Source: Catellatospora sp. KI3 (GTDB lineage: Bacteria > Actinomycetota > Actinomycetes > Mycobacteriales > Micromonosporaceae). From it: a stretch of 64,000 bases of DNA. The notes beneath the pieces were generated by a model that saw only the letters and a program-made list of their open reading frames with translations, was not told the DNA's origin and did not search any database. Below, piece after piece: positions 34,861 through 42,416 of the stretch; the stretch's first letter is position 1; every line of letters starts with the position of its first letter. The DNA is taken from NCBI RefSeq assembly GCF_029948125.1, contig NZ_JASAMB010000009.1, positions 186,001 to 250,000 of the forward strand, given 5' to 3'. The translations under genes were made by a program, and so were the position numbers.

Positions 34861-35715
34861 ATGACCACCGACGCCGCAGCGGGCACCGAGCGGGTACGGC
34901 GCTACTACGACGACAACGCCGCCGCGTTCGAACGGCTCGGGCAGGGCGGCGCGTCCATCCACCGCGCGGTGTGGGGACCGGGCGCCGCCACCCGGGCCGA
35001 GGCGTTTCACCACGTCGACGAGCTTGTTCTGCGCGCGCTGCCGCCGGAGGTCGCCGTGCCGTCGGTGCTGGACCTCGGCTGCGGGGTCGGGGCCAGCCTG
35101 CTCTGGCTGGCGGGCCGGGCGGAGCTGACCGGCGAGGGCGTCACCATCAGCGGGGCGCAGGCGGCGCGGGCGGCCGAGCTGATCGAGCAGGCCGGCCTGG
35201 GCGCGCGGGTACGGTGCCGCCAGGGCGACTACCTGAACCTGCCCGACGACCTCGCCGGGTCGGCGGACCTGGCCTTCTCGATCGAGGCGTTCATCCACAG
35301 CCCGGACCCCGACGGGTACTTCCGCGAGGCGGCGCGCTGCCTGCGACCGGGCGGTCGGCTGATCGTCTGCGACGACTTCCGCACCTCGGCCGAGGTGCCG
35401 GATCCGCCGCGGGTGGCGCGCCGCCTGGCCGAGTTCCGTACGGGCTGGCACGTCGGGTCGCTGCTCACCGTCGACGAGGTGCGGAGCGCGGCGGCGCGGC
35501 ACGGGTTGGAGCTGGTCCGGGACCTGGACCTGTCGGCGTATCTGGAGCTGCGGCGGCCGCGGGACCGGTTCATCAGCGTGCTGCTCGCGGTGGGGCGGGT
35601 GTTCCGGCCGTCGGGGCGGTACTGGCAGTCGCTGGTGGGCGGCGACGCGCTGCAGTGGGCGCTGCTGCGAGGGCTGCTCAGCTACCGCTTCCTGGAGTTG
35701 CGCCGCGTCGCGTGA
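34861..35715 (+). CDS. SAM-dependent methyltransferase (sterol/tocopherol-like)
   Basis: 284 residues from ATG 34861 (MTTDAAAGTERVRRYYDDNA). Motif I is VLDLGCGVGASLLWLAG, then GVTISGAQAARAAELI, LAFSIEAFIHSPDPDGYF and RCLRPGGRLIVCDDF. The order and the acidic DDF after motif III resemble gamma-tocopherol/geranyl-type and sarcosine-type methyltransferases. The C-terminal 90 residues are basic and helical (LELRRPRDRFISVLLAVG), perhaps for membrane contact. Substrate unknown. A clean hairpin at 35790 ends the unit. Confidence 0.85.
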   Translation: MTTDAAAGTERVRRYYDDNAAAFERLGQGGASIHRAVWGPGAATRAEAFHHVDELVLRALPPEVAVPSVLDLGCGVGASLLWLAGRAELTGEGVTISGAQAARAAELIEQAGLGARVRCRQGDYLNLPDDLAGSADLAFSIEAFIHSPDPDGYFREAARCLRPGGRLIVCDDFRTSAEVPDPPRVARRLAEFRTGWHVGSLLTVDEVRSAAARHGLELVRDLDLSAYLELRRPRDRFISVLLAVGRVFRPSGRYWQSLVGGDALQWALLRGLLSYRFLELRRVA

Positions 35716-35789
35716 CCCGGGAGTTGGCACACTTTCGGGAGTGACTACCGAGTCGACTATGTCGTAGGCTGGCTGCGGTGCGAGCCGGG

Positions 35790-35833
35790 AGCGTCCTCGC
35801 CCACCCGTAGTCACGTACACGGGCGAGGACGCT
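35790..35833. terminator. Hairpin terminator
   Basis: AGCGTCCTCGCCC (35790-35802) and its exact complement (35821-35833) form a 13-base stem with an 18-base loop, followed by TTTC. It lies 75 bases after the methyltransferase stop. Bases 35834-36053 show only the ribosome site of the next gene. Confidence 0.7.
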
Positions 35834-36053
35834 TTCAACGTCAGGCGCGACGCCCCACCAGCCCTCGTCCCACCTCGGGGTCTGACGCGCTGGCCGAGAG
35901 CCGTCGCGGCGGCGGCGCCGGACCCGGCGGCAGGCGACGGTATGCGGTCGGCGGATTTCCGGACCCGGTGGGCAGCGGAGGTTGCCCGGTAGGCCGATCT
36001 CCATCGGTGATCTTCCCAGTAGGTTCTCAGAATCCGAAAACGGGGAGAGAATA

Positions 36054-36905
36054 GTGACGTATAGACGTCTCGCACTGTTCGCGAGCGCCGCCCTGATGTT
36101 CGCCGCCGGATGCTCGTCGACCTCGTCCGGCGACAGCCAGGCCGGGGGCAGCCCGAGTCCTTCAGGCGCCGCGGCCTACCAGCCGAAGGCGGGCGTCTGC
36201 CTGAAGGTCCTCGGCGACATCGAACGGGTCACCCAGGAACGGCACCTCGACAAGGTGGTCGACTGCACCGCGCCGCACAGCCTGCAGATCGTCGGCGGCG
36301 GCGAGCTGGGCTCCGACGGGGCCAGCACCGAAGCGATGGACAAGGCCTATGCCGAGTGCGACGGGATGGCCCGCAAGTTCCTCGGCGGTGCGGACTGGCG
36401 CGGCGGCAGGCTCGACATCAAGGTCGTGTACGCCAAGACCACGCCGCCCGGCGCCACCCGCTGGTGGGAGTGCGACCTGGTCCCGTACAACGACTACACC
36501 AGGCCGGCCTCGACGAGCCAGGACCTGTCCGGGGGCATCCCCGCGACGTTGCGGTACGGCTGCCAGACCGCGAACGAGAACGAGAACGACGAGATCGTCG
36601 ACATCCAGGAGGTCGCCTGCTCCACCCCGCACCACGCCGAGTACGCGGGCGCGGTGGTCCTGCCGGCCGGTACCGAGTACCCGTCCAGCGAGGCGAGCTG
36701 GGAGCCCATCCACGACGCGTGCAACGACGTGGTCGCCAAGTTCGTCGGGCTGCCGAAGACCTCGTCCAAGCTGTCCTACTACAGCGACCTGATGCGCGGC
36801 GAGAGCGACTGGGCCAAGCGGCGTGACGTGCGCTGCTTCGTCTACTTCTGGCCCAAGAAGATGACGGGCTCGGCCAAGGGCAAGGGCAAGAACGTGCCCT
36901 GGTAG
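36054..36905 (+). CDS. Septum-formation-family lipoprotein
   Basis: 283 residues from GTG 36054, behind GGGGAGAG. The signal sequence ends LMFAAGCSS with the lipidated Cys. Two similar halves follow, each with a Cys-Thr-x-x-His type motif: VDCTAPHSLQIVGGGEL and VACSTPHHAEYAGAVVL, as in the actinobacterial Septum_form domain. Six or more Cys residues suggest disulfides outside the membrane. The C-terminus is Lys/Gly-rich (KKMTGSAKGKGKNVPW). The name of the domain comes from actinomycete proteins associated with septation, but a direct role is not established here. A perfect terminator follows 13 bases later. Confidence 0.8.
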   Translation: MTYRRLALFASAALMFAAGCSSTSSGDSQAGGSPSPSGAAAYQPKAGVCLKVLGDIERVTQERHLDKVVDCTAPHSLQIVGGGELGSDGASTEAMDKAYAECDGMARKFLGGADWRGGRLDIKVVYAKTTPPGATRWWECDLVPYNDYTRPASTSQDLSGGIPATLRYGCQTANENENDEIVDIQEVACSTPHHAEYAGAVVLPAGTEYPSSEASWEPIHDACNDVVAKFVGLPKTSSKLSYYSDLMRGESDWAKRRDVRCFVYFWPKKMTGSAKGKGKNVPW

Positions 36906-36918
36906 GTCGTACCGCCAG

Positions 36919-36950
36919 ACGGCCGGGCCGCACTCGTGCGGCCCGGCCGT
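36919..36950. terminator. Perfect hairpin terminator
   Basis: ACGGCCGGGCCGCA (36919-36932), loop CTCG and the exact complement (36937-36950) followed by TCTCGT. It lies 13 bases after the lipoprotein stop codon. Confidence 0.85.
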
Positions 36951-37048
36951 TCTCGTGCCACCGACCCCACCTGAGCCGGGACGGCCAGAGCTCGTCCACG
37001 TGCGGCGCCGCCCTGGTGGTACGGCCGTGCGCGGCCTACGCTGGCGTC

Positions 37049-37507
37049 GTGGCCAAGGCAGTGCTGGAGCATGAGTGGCGGGTCGACGCGGCGCTGGACG
37101 ACGTGTTCCGGCACCTGGCCGACCCCAACAGCTACATCGGGCTGTCCCCGCTGGTGGTGACCGTCCGCGACGTGAAGATGGCCGTCGACGAACGCGACCG
37201 CCCGGTGCTGGACTACGTCGCCGTCGAGCGCTTCAAGTTCCTGAGGAAGCTGCGCTGGCACAACGCGATCAAGGTGCGCATGCGCACGCTGCCCGACCAG
37301 TCGAAGCTGGCCCAGAGCGTGAAGAGCCCCGGCGGTGTGCGGCTGGAGTCGACGGTCGAGCTGGTCGCCGACGGGGACGGCACCCGCATCCTGGAACGCA
37401 TCGACCTGTCGATGCCGGCCCCGCTCAAGGGTTTCGTCACCGGCCAGGCCCGCTCGGTGCAGCTGTTCCGCGCCGCCGAACTGGCCCGCCGGATGTCCCG
37501 TTCCTGA
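37049..37507 (+). CDS. SRPBCC-fold (polyketide cyclase-like) protein
   Basis: 152 residues from GTG 37049 (VAKAVLEHEWRVDAALDDVF). The pattern of an N-terminal strand, helices around DVFRHLADPNSYIGLSPLV, a long strand series (LESTVELVADGDGTRILERI) and a C-terminal helix (QARSVQLFRAAELARRM) fits the polyketide cyclase/dehydrase SRPBCC superfamily. Ligand and role unknown. It ends one base before the convergent gene at 37509, with no terminator between. Confidence 0.78.
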   Translation: MAKAVLEHEWRVDAALDDVFRHLADPNSYIGLSPLVVTVRDVKMAVDERDRPVLDYVAVERFKFLRKLRWHNAIKVRMRTLPDQSKLAQSVKSPGGVRLESTVELVADGDGTRILERIDLSMPAPLKGFVTGQARSVQLFRAAELARRMSRS

Positions 37508-37508
37508 G

Positions 37509-37937
37509 TCAGCGCCCGGCCGCGGCCGCGAGCAGGGCGGCCACGTGCGGGTCGGGGCTGTCCGCACCCAGGTCGTCGGCGTACACGGCGATGAGCTGGT
37601 CCTCACCGGACATGCCGGCGCGCAGCGCCCGCCAGCTCCACAGGTTGGGGTGCGGCAGGTCGGTGCAGGCCTCGGCGGGCGCCAGCTCGGCCAGCGCGGC
37701 GTCGAACTGCCCCACGGTGAGCCGGTAGGCGGCGCTGCCGGAGACGTGCCCGCAGACGCCCGCGACGATCACCGCGGGCAGCAGGCCGATGCCGACGTTG
37801 ACGTACGCGAACTCGACCCGGTCGGCGACCAGCCGGCCCAGGCTGAAGGCGGCCGGCGGCTCGTACCCGGCGATGGCGTCCTCACGCTGCCTGCGGGCCG
37901 CGTTGATGTCCTCGACCGTGCGCCACTGCTCGCTCAT
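37509..37937 (-). CDS. Hypothetical protein
   Basis: 142 residues starting MSEQWRTVEDINAARRQRED. I do not recognise the family. The sequence is acidic to neutral with a mildly hydrophobic central stretch (VNVGIGLLPAVIVAGVCG) that is short for a membrane helix, and a C-terminal part with PHPNLWSWRALRAGMSGEDQL. It lies 17 bases after the 2H phosphoesterase gene on the same strand and may be co-transcribed with it and the VOC gene. Codon use matches true genes here, which supports its being real. Confidence 0.65.
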   Translation of the reverse strand: MSEQWRTVEDINAARRQREDAIAGYEPPAAFSLGRLVADRVEFAYVNVGIGLLPAVIVAGVCGHVSGSAAYRLTVGQFDAALAELAPAEACTDLPHPNLWSWRALRAGMSGEDQLIAVYADDLGADSPDPHVAALLAAAAGR

Positions 37938-37954
37938 CCGCCGATGATCGCACG

Positions 37955-38605
37955 CTAGGGCGCGCGCAGCGGTATCCGGTCGAGCACGGTCCAGCTGTAG
38001 TAGACCGGGTCGCCCCGGTGCTGGCGCACGTCGACCAGGTGCACCTCGCGCACGGTCATCGGCGCGTGGCTGGGCCGCACGCGGGTGCGCAGGGTCGACT
38101 GCACCTCGCCGGAGTCGCCGGCACCGGTGGCGTAGGCCAGGGTCAGGTGGCCGGGCATCGCCTCGTACGCCAGCGCGGTCGGGCCGAACAGCTCGCCGAT
38201 CACCTTGCGGGTCAGCGTGTACACGGTGTGCAGGGGCTGGCCGGGCAGGTCGCCGTCGAGGTCGAGCGAGACCGTGGTGGACCCGGCCAGCGGCGATCCG
38301 GCGGTGAGGGTGAACGCGGGCACTCCGTTGAGCGCCCCGCGCAGGGCGATGGCGAACTCGGCCCGGGTGGCGGCGTCGACGGCGGCACCGGGCACGCCCA
38401 TCACCGGCGCGACGGTGCAGTGCAGCCAGGGCGCCGGCACGGGCTTGACGAAGTCGTACCCGGACAGCAGCCGTCCGCAGTCGTCGACCAGCCGCGCCAG
38501 GTCCCGGTCGTGGTCGAGGTCGGGCACCAGGTAGACGTGCAGCAGGGTGAAGCCCTCGGCCCAGGTCCGCTTGCGGGTGAGGAACCGCTTCATCCTGGTG
38601 ATCAC
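37955..38605 (-). CDS. 2'-5' RNA ligase-like 2H phosphoesterase
   Basis: 216 residues from GTG 38605, which overlaps the VOC stop codon by GTGA; ATG 38593 (MKRFLTRKRTWAEG) is an alternative. The two HxT/Sx motifs of the 2H superfamily are HCTV (in PWLHCTVAPVMGV) and HLTL (in MPGHLTLAYATG), about 110 residues apart. These His pairs form the catalytic centre for 2',3'-cyclic or 2'-5' phosphodiester chemistry. The natural substrate in actinobacteria is unknown; RNA end processing is the usual guess. Confidence 0.85.
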   Translation of the reverse strand: MITRMKRFLTRKRTWAEGFTLLHVYLVPDLDHDRDLARLVDDCGRLLSGYDFVKPVPAPWLHCTVAPVMGVPGAAVDAATRAEFAIALRGALNGVPAFTLTAGSPLAGSTTVSLDLDGDLPGQPLHTVYTLTRKVIGELFGPTALAYEAMPGHLTLAYATGAGDSGEVQSTLRTRVRPSHAPMTVREVHLVDVRQHRGDPVYYSWTVLDRIPLRAP

Positions 38606-38970
38606 TGCCCGAACGGGGGCTGCCAGAGCTCGATGCGGTTGTCCTCGGCGTCGTACGCCCAGCCGAACCGTCCGAACTCGCCGTCCTCGACCTCGTCGAC
38701 CACCTTGACCCCGGCGGCCCGCAGCTGCGCCAGCATCGCGTCGAGGTCGTCGACCCGGAAGTTCAGCATGAACGGCTGCTCGGTGCTGCCGAAGTAGTCG
38801 CTGTCGGCCTCGAACACCGACCAGGCGGTGGAGCCGCCGGCCTGCCAGAAGAACCGGTGCCCGCCCCACGCCGAGACGTCGATGCCGAGGTGGTCGCGGT
38901 ACCAGTCACGCAGGGCCGCGGCGTCGCGCGCCCGCATGAACACCCCGCCGATCCCCGTCACTCGCTGCAT
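38602..38970 (-). CDS. Glyoxalase/VOC superfamily protein
   Basis: 122 residues from ATG 38970. A typical single vicinal-oxygen-chelate module pair: VTGIGGVFMRARDAAALRDWYRDHLGI at the N-terminus, then FMLNFRVDDLDAMLAQLRAAGV and GWAYDAEDNRIELWQPP at the C-terminus, with the Glu of IELWQP placed where metal ligands lie. Possible roles include small-molecule isomerase, dioxygenase or resistance protein. It is coupled to the 2H phosphoesterase and divergent from the aldehyde dehydrogenase. Confidence 0.87.
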   Translation of the reverse strand: MQRVTGIGGVFMRARDAAALRDWYRDHLGIDVSAWGGHRFFWQAGGSTAWSVFEADSDYFGSTEQPFMLNFRVDDLDAMLAQLRAAGVKVVDEVEDGEFGRFGWAYDAEDNRIELWQPPFGQ

Positions 38971-39063
38971 TCGGACAGTGTGCCAGAAAGCACCGGCAAA
39001 ACCCGCATTATGGATCTTCCGGAGTACTCGACGCGGGGCGGTCGCGCCGCGCATGATGCTGGC

Positions 39064-40596
39064 ATGCTTCGTTCGATCATCGGCGGTGCCCCGGCCGACG
39101 CCACCGCGCGCGCCGTGGACAGCCGCAATCCGGCGGATCTCGCCGACGTCGTCGCGCAGGTCGGGCTGGGTGAGCCCGCCGAGCTGGTCGCGGCCGCGCG
39201 GTCGGCCCACGCGGCGCAGCGCGCCTGGGCCGACGTGCCCGCGCCGGTACGCGGGCAGGTCGTCGCCAGTGTCGGCACCCTGGTCGAGGCGAATGCCGAG
39301 GCGCTGGCGCGCCTGGTCACCCGCGAGATCGGCAAGCCGCTGGCCGAAGCCCGCGGCGAGGTCCAGGAGATCGTGGACACCTGCCGCTTCTTCCTCGGCG
39401 AGGGCCGCCGCCTCTACGGCCAGACCGTGCCGTCGGAGATGCCGGACAAGCAGCTGTTCACCTTCCGGGAGCCGGTCGGCACCACGATGATCATCACGGC
39501 GGGCAACTTCCCGGTCGCCGTACCCTCCTGGTATCTGGTGCCGGCGCTGCTGTGCGGCAACACCGTGGTGTGGAAGCCCGCCACCTACGCCGCCGCCAGC
39601 GCCGACGCGCTCTACCAGCTGTTCGCCCGCGCGGGCCTGCCCGCCGGGGTGCTGAACATCGTGCACGCCGACGGTCCGGAGACGTTCGCCGGGCTGCGGA
39701 CCTCGCTGGAGCAGGGCCTGGTGCAGAAGGTGGGCTTCACCGGCTCCACCGAGGTCGGCCGCGCCATCGGCGAGCTGTGCGGCCGCCACCTGCAGACGCC
39801 CTGCCTGGAACTGGGCGGCAAGAACCCGATGGTGGTCACCGAGGACGCAGACCTGGACCTCGCCGTCGAGGGCGCGCTGTTCGCCGGGTTCGGCACCGCC
39901 GGGCAGCGCTGCACCTCGCTGGGCACCGCGATCGTGCACGAGTCGGTGCACGCCGAGTTCCTGCGCCGCTTCACCGCCGCCGTCGGCGCGGCCGCGATCG
40001 GCGACCCGACCCGCGACGTGCTGTACGGGCCGCTGCTCGACGAGCGCTTCGCGGTGTCGTACGAGGGCCACCTGAAGTCGATCACCGACAGTCAGCGGGT
40101 GCTCGGCCCGACCGGGCGCATCACCGCCGCCAACCCGCGCCCCGGCTTCGTCGGCGACCCCGAGCGCGGCCTGTTCTACCACCCTGCCGTCGTCGACGGC
40201 GTACGCCCCGGCGACGCGATCTTCGACGAGGAGACGTTCGGCCCGATCGTCGGCGTGACCGGCTACCGCAGCCTCGGCGAGGCGATCGAGCTGGCCAACG
40301 CCCCCGGCTACGGCCTGTCCAGCGCCATCTACACCACCGACCCGGGCAAGGCGTTCGCGTTCCGGCGGGGCATCGGCGCGGGCATGGTCAGCGTCAACAA
40401 CTCCACCTCCGGCGCCGAGGCGCACCTGCCCTTCGGCGGCAACGGCCGCTCCGGCAACGGCAGCCGCCAGTCCGGCATGTGGGTGCTGGACCAGTTCACC
40501 CGCTGGCAGTCGATGAACTGGGACTACTCCGGCCGCCTGCAGAAAGCCCAGATGGACGTGGCGGTCATCGAGCCCGACCTCGCCTTCCGCCTCTAG
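39064..40596 (+). CDS. NAD(P)-dependent aldehyde dehydrogenase
   Basis: 510 residues from ATG 39064 (MLRSIIGGAPAD). Cofactor and catalytic motifs: TAGNFPVAVPSW, KVGFTGSTEVGRAIG, general base Glu in CLELGGKNPM, nucleophile Cys in FGTAGQRCTSLG and EETFGPIVGV. The GTAGQRCT form is like ALDH7-type semialdehyde dehydrogenases, but the C-terminus (NWDYSGRLQKAQMDVAVIEPD) is characteristic of a distinct actinobacterial group. Substrate unknown; semialdehyde oxidation is plausible. No Shine-Dalgarno is evident, and a CATGAT -10-like hexamer ends 6 bases before ATG, suggesting a leaderless message. Confidence 0.9.
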   Translation: MLRSIIGGAPADATARAVDSRNPADLADVVAQVGLGEPAELVAAARSAHAAQRAWADVPAPVRGQVVASVGTLVEANAEALARLVTREIGKPLAEARGEVQEIVDTCRFFLGEGRRLYGQTVPSEMPDKQLFTFREPVGTTMIITAGNFPVAVPSWYLVPALLCGNTVVWKPATYAAASADALYQLFARAGLPAGVLNIVHADGPETFAGLRTSLEQGLVQKVGFTGSTEVGRAIGELCGRHLQTPCLELGGKNPMVVTEDADLDLAVEGALFAGFGTAGQRCTSLGTAIVHESVHAEFLRRFTAAVGAAAIGDPTRDVLYGPLLDERFAVSYEGHLKSITDSQRVLGPTGRITAANPRPGFVGDPERGLFYHPAVVDGVRPGDAIFDEETFGPIVGVTGYRSLGEAIELANAPGYGLSSAIYTTDPGKAFAFRRGIGAGMVSVNNSTSGAEAHLPFGGNGRSGNGSRQSGMWVLDQFTRWQSMNWDYSGRLQKAQMDVAVIEPDLAFRL

Positions 40597-40597
40597 A

Positions 40598-40650
40598 GAG
40601 CAAGGAAGGGACCCTTCTTATCGTTATCCGATGTAGAAGGGCCCCTTTTT
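40598..40650. terminator. Bidirectional palindromic terminator, copy 2
   Basis: It shares the sequence GAGCAAGGAAGGG...CTTCTTATCG, then GATGTAGAAGGGCCCCTT, with the elements at 2822 and 60434. It starts 2 bases after the aldehyde dehydrogenase stop and ends 40 bases before the convergent reductase gene, with a T run on the rightward side. Confidence 0.8.
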
Positions 40651-40690
40651 AACGCCGTCGATAGGCGGGGGGCCTGGCACGGTGGCGGGG

Positions 40691-41368
40691 TCAGGCGGCG
40701 CCGGAGTCCAGGTCGTGCAGGCCTTTGAAGGTGTCGGTCTGGATCGCGTCGTCGGGGACGGCGGCGATGCGCAGCTGCTCCACCGCGGCGCCGACGAAGC
40801 TGTCCGACCCGGCCACCAGGTACATGGCGGGCGGCTCGATCAGGGCGACCTCGGCCAGTCTCGCGCCCAGCTCGGCCCGGCCGACCTGGTGGTACGCGAT
40901 CGGCAGCTGCGCGAACTCGGCCGCGTACAGGTGGTGCTCGCGGGCGGCGTGCACCAGCGCCACGGGGGTGCCCGGCTGGTGCGCGCGCAGATGCCGCAGG
41001 ATCGACCGGAACGGCGTCACGCCGATGCCCCCGCCGATCAGCACCAGCGGCCTGGCCGGGTCGTCCGGCAGGCGCAGGTGCCCGCCGATGCCGAACACCT
41101 GCATCGGCGCACCCGGCGCCAGCGCCCGGAAGTGCTGCTGGAACGGCGAGTTCGACGAGTGGTCCAGGGTGAACCAGACCTCGTCGTCGCCGGGCGCCGA
41201 GGCGAACGAGATCTCCCGCACGGGCTTGGTGAACCGGCGCAGCAGCTGCGGGAAGAACAGGTGACCGTACTCGCCGGGGCGGAAGTCGAGCCGGCCCTCG
41301 GGGCGGAACCGGTAGGTGTGCACGTCACCGTACTCGTGGGCGCTGCCGATCAGGTGCAGCCGGGGCAT
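40691..41368 (-). CDS. Ferredoxin-NADP reductase-like flavoprotein
   Basis: 225 residues from ATG 41368 (MPRLHLIGSAHEYGDV), with GAGG upstream. The FAD-binding beta barrel has DFRPGEYGHLFFPQ and REISFASAPGDDEVWFTL; the NAD(P) half has LVLIGGGIGVTPFRSILRHL and a C-terminal AGSDSFVGAAVEQLR. There is no iron-sulfur or globin domain, so it is a stand-alone reductase like those that feed electrons to oxygenases or nitric-oxide systems. No partner is encoded next to it. It is divergent from the APH-like gene. Confidence 0.87.
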   Translation of the reverse strand: MPRLHLIGSAHEYGDVHTYRFRPEGRLDFRPGEYGHLFFPQLLRRFTKPVREISFASAPGDDEVWFTLDHSSNSPFQQHFRALAPGAPMQVFGIGGHLRLPDDPARPLVLIGGGIGVTPFRSILRHLRAHQPGTPVALVHAAREHHLYAAEFAQLPIAYHQVGRAELGARLAEVALIEPPAMYLVAGSDSFVGAAVEQLRIAAVPDDAIQTDTFKGLHDLDSGAA

Positions 41369-41454
41369 GCGGACCTCATCTCTGGACGGGATGTCGGGCA
41401 CATCCTCGCAGAAACCCGCTGGGCCAGCCGACCCCAGGCGGCGACGATGGGCTG

Positions 41455-42318
41455 GTGGAGTATCCGAGCCGTCCGGGCCATCCCGGCCCCGGCGCCCCGA
41501 CCCTGGCCTGGCTGTCGCGCGTGCTGCCCGGCCCCGTGACGGCGGTGGTCGCGCTCGAGGGCGGCATCGCCAGCGGCGTCAGCGCCGTGCACACCGCCGA
41601 GGCGACGTACGTGCTGCGGCTGTGGTCGCGGCCCGGCTGGGCCGAGGATCCGCCGGTCTTCACCGCGTACGACGAGATGCGCGCACTGGCCAAGCTGGAG
41701 GGCAGCGGCCTGCCCGTGCCCCGGCTGGTGGACGCCGACCCGGGCGCCGCCGAGTGCGAGTACCCGGCACTGCTGATGACCTGGCTGCCCGGCACCATGC
41801 TGCACAGCGTCACGCACCGCGCCGCCGGGGCCGAGGACCTGACGTCGGACATGCTGCGACAGCTCGTCGAGGCGGCGGAGCGGCTGCACTCGCTCAGCGG
41901 CGACGGGCTGCCCGACTCGGAGCCGTACACGGATCCGGCCCGGGTCGGACCGCCACCGGGCACCGTGCGGCCCGGACTGTGGCGCGAGGCTGTCGCGGCG
42001 GCCGCCGGGCGCGCCCGCGGCGACGTCTTCCTGCACCGTGACTTCCACCCCGGCAACACGCTGTGGCGCGACGGCGAGCTGACCGGCATCGTCGACTGGA
42101 CCAACTCCTCCTGCGGCACCGCCGGCTACGACCTCGGCTACCTGCGCGCCAACCTGCTGCTCGCGTACGGGCAACCCGCCGCCGACGCGCTGCTGCCCAT
42201 GCTGGACGGCCACGACCCACACGACGACCTGCTCGCCTTCTTCGACATGTACGACGGCGACGAACCGCCCGGCCCGTTGGACCTGATCGAGCCGTACCTC
42301 GAAAGCCTGCTCTCCTAG
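41455..42318 (+). CDS. Aminoglycoside phosphotransferase-like kinase
   Basis: 287 residues from GTG 41455. Protein-kinase-like fold: ALEGGIASGVSAVHTAEATYVLRLW (nucleotide loop and lysine-equivalent strand), PALLMTWLPGTML hinge, catalytic loop DVFLHRDFHPGNTLW with Asp and Asn, and the metal Asp in GIVDWTNSSCG. The C-terminus is helical. APH-family proteins phosphorylate aminoglycosides, homoserine, choline or other alcohols. Nothing nearby fixes the substrate, and drug resistance should not be assumed. Confidence 0.85.
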   Translation: MEYPSRPGHPGPGAPTLAWLSRVLPGPVTAVVALEGGIASGVSAVHTAEATYVLRLWSRPGWAEDPPVFTAYDEMRALAKLEGSGLPVPRLVDADPGAAECEYPALLMTWLPGTMLHSVTHRAAGAEDLTSDMLRQLVEAAERLHSLSGDGLPDSEPYTDPARVGPPPGTVRPGLWREAVAAAAGRARGDVFLHRDFHPGNTLWRDGELTGIVDWTNSSCGTAGYDLGYLRANLLLAYGQPAADALLPMLDGHDPHDDLLAFFDMYDGDEPPGPLDLIEPYLESLLS

Positions 42319-42416
42319 CCGGCGCCCTCCGTCCGTTGATCTAACCATCAGCGTTTTCACAGCTTGGGGCCGTTGAGGACGGCGACAAGGTGTCGACGGA
42401 GGGAAGTGATGGGTAG

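Noticed and set aside
39064-40596. Aldehyde dehydrogenase as part of the encapsulin cluster
   Set aside because: It is 6 kb away, on the other strand, and separated by unrelated genes and terminators.
41455-42318. Aminoglycoside resistance gene
   Set aside because: The APH fold covers many metabolic kinases, and nothing nearby supports drug resistance.
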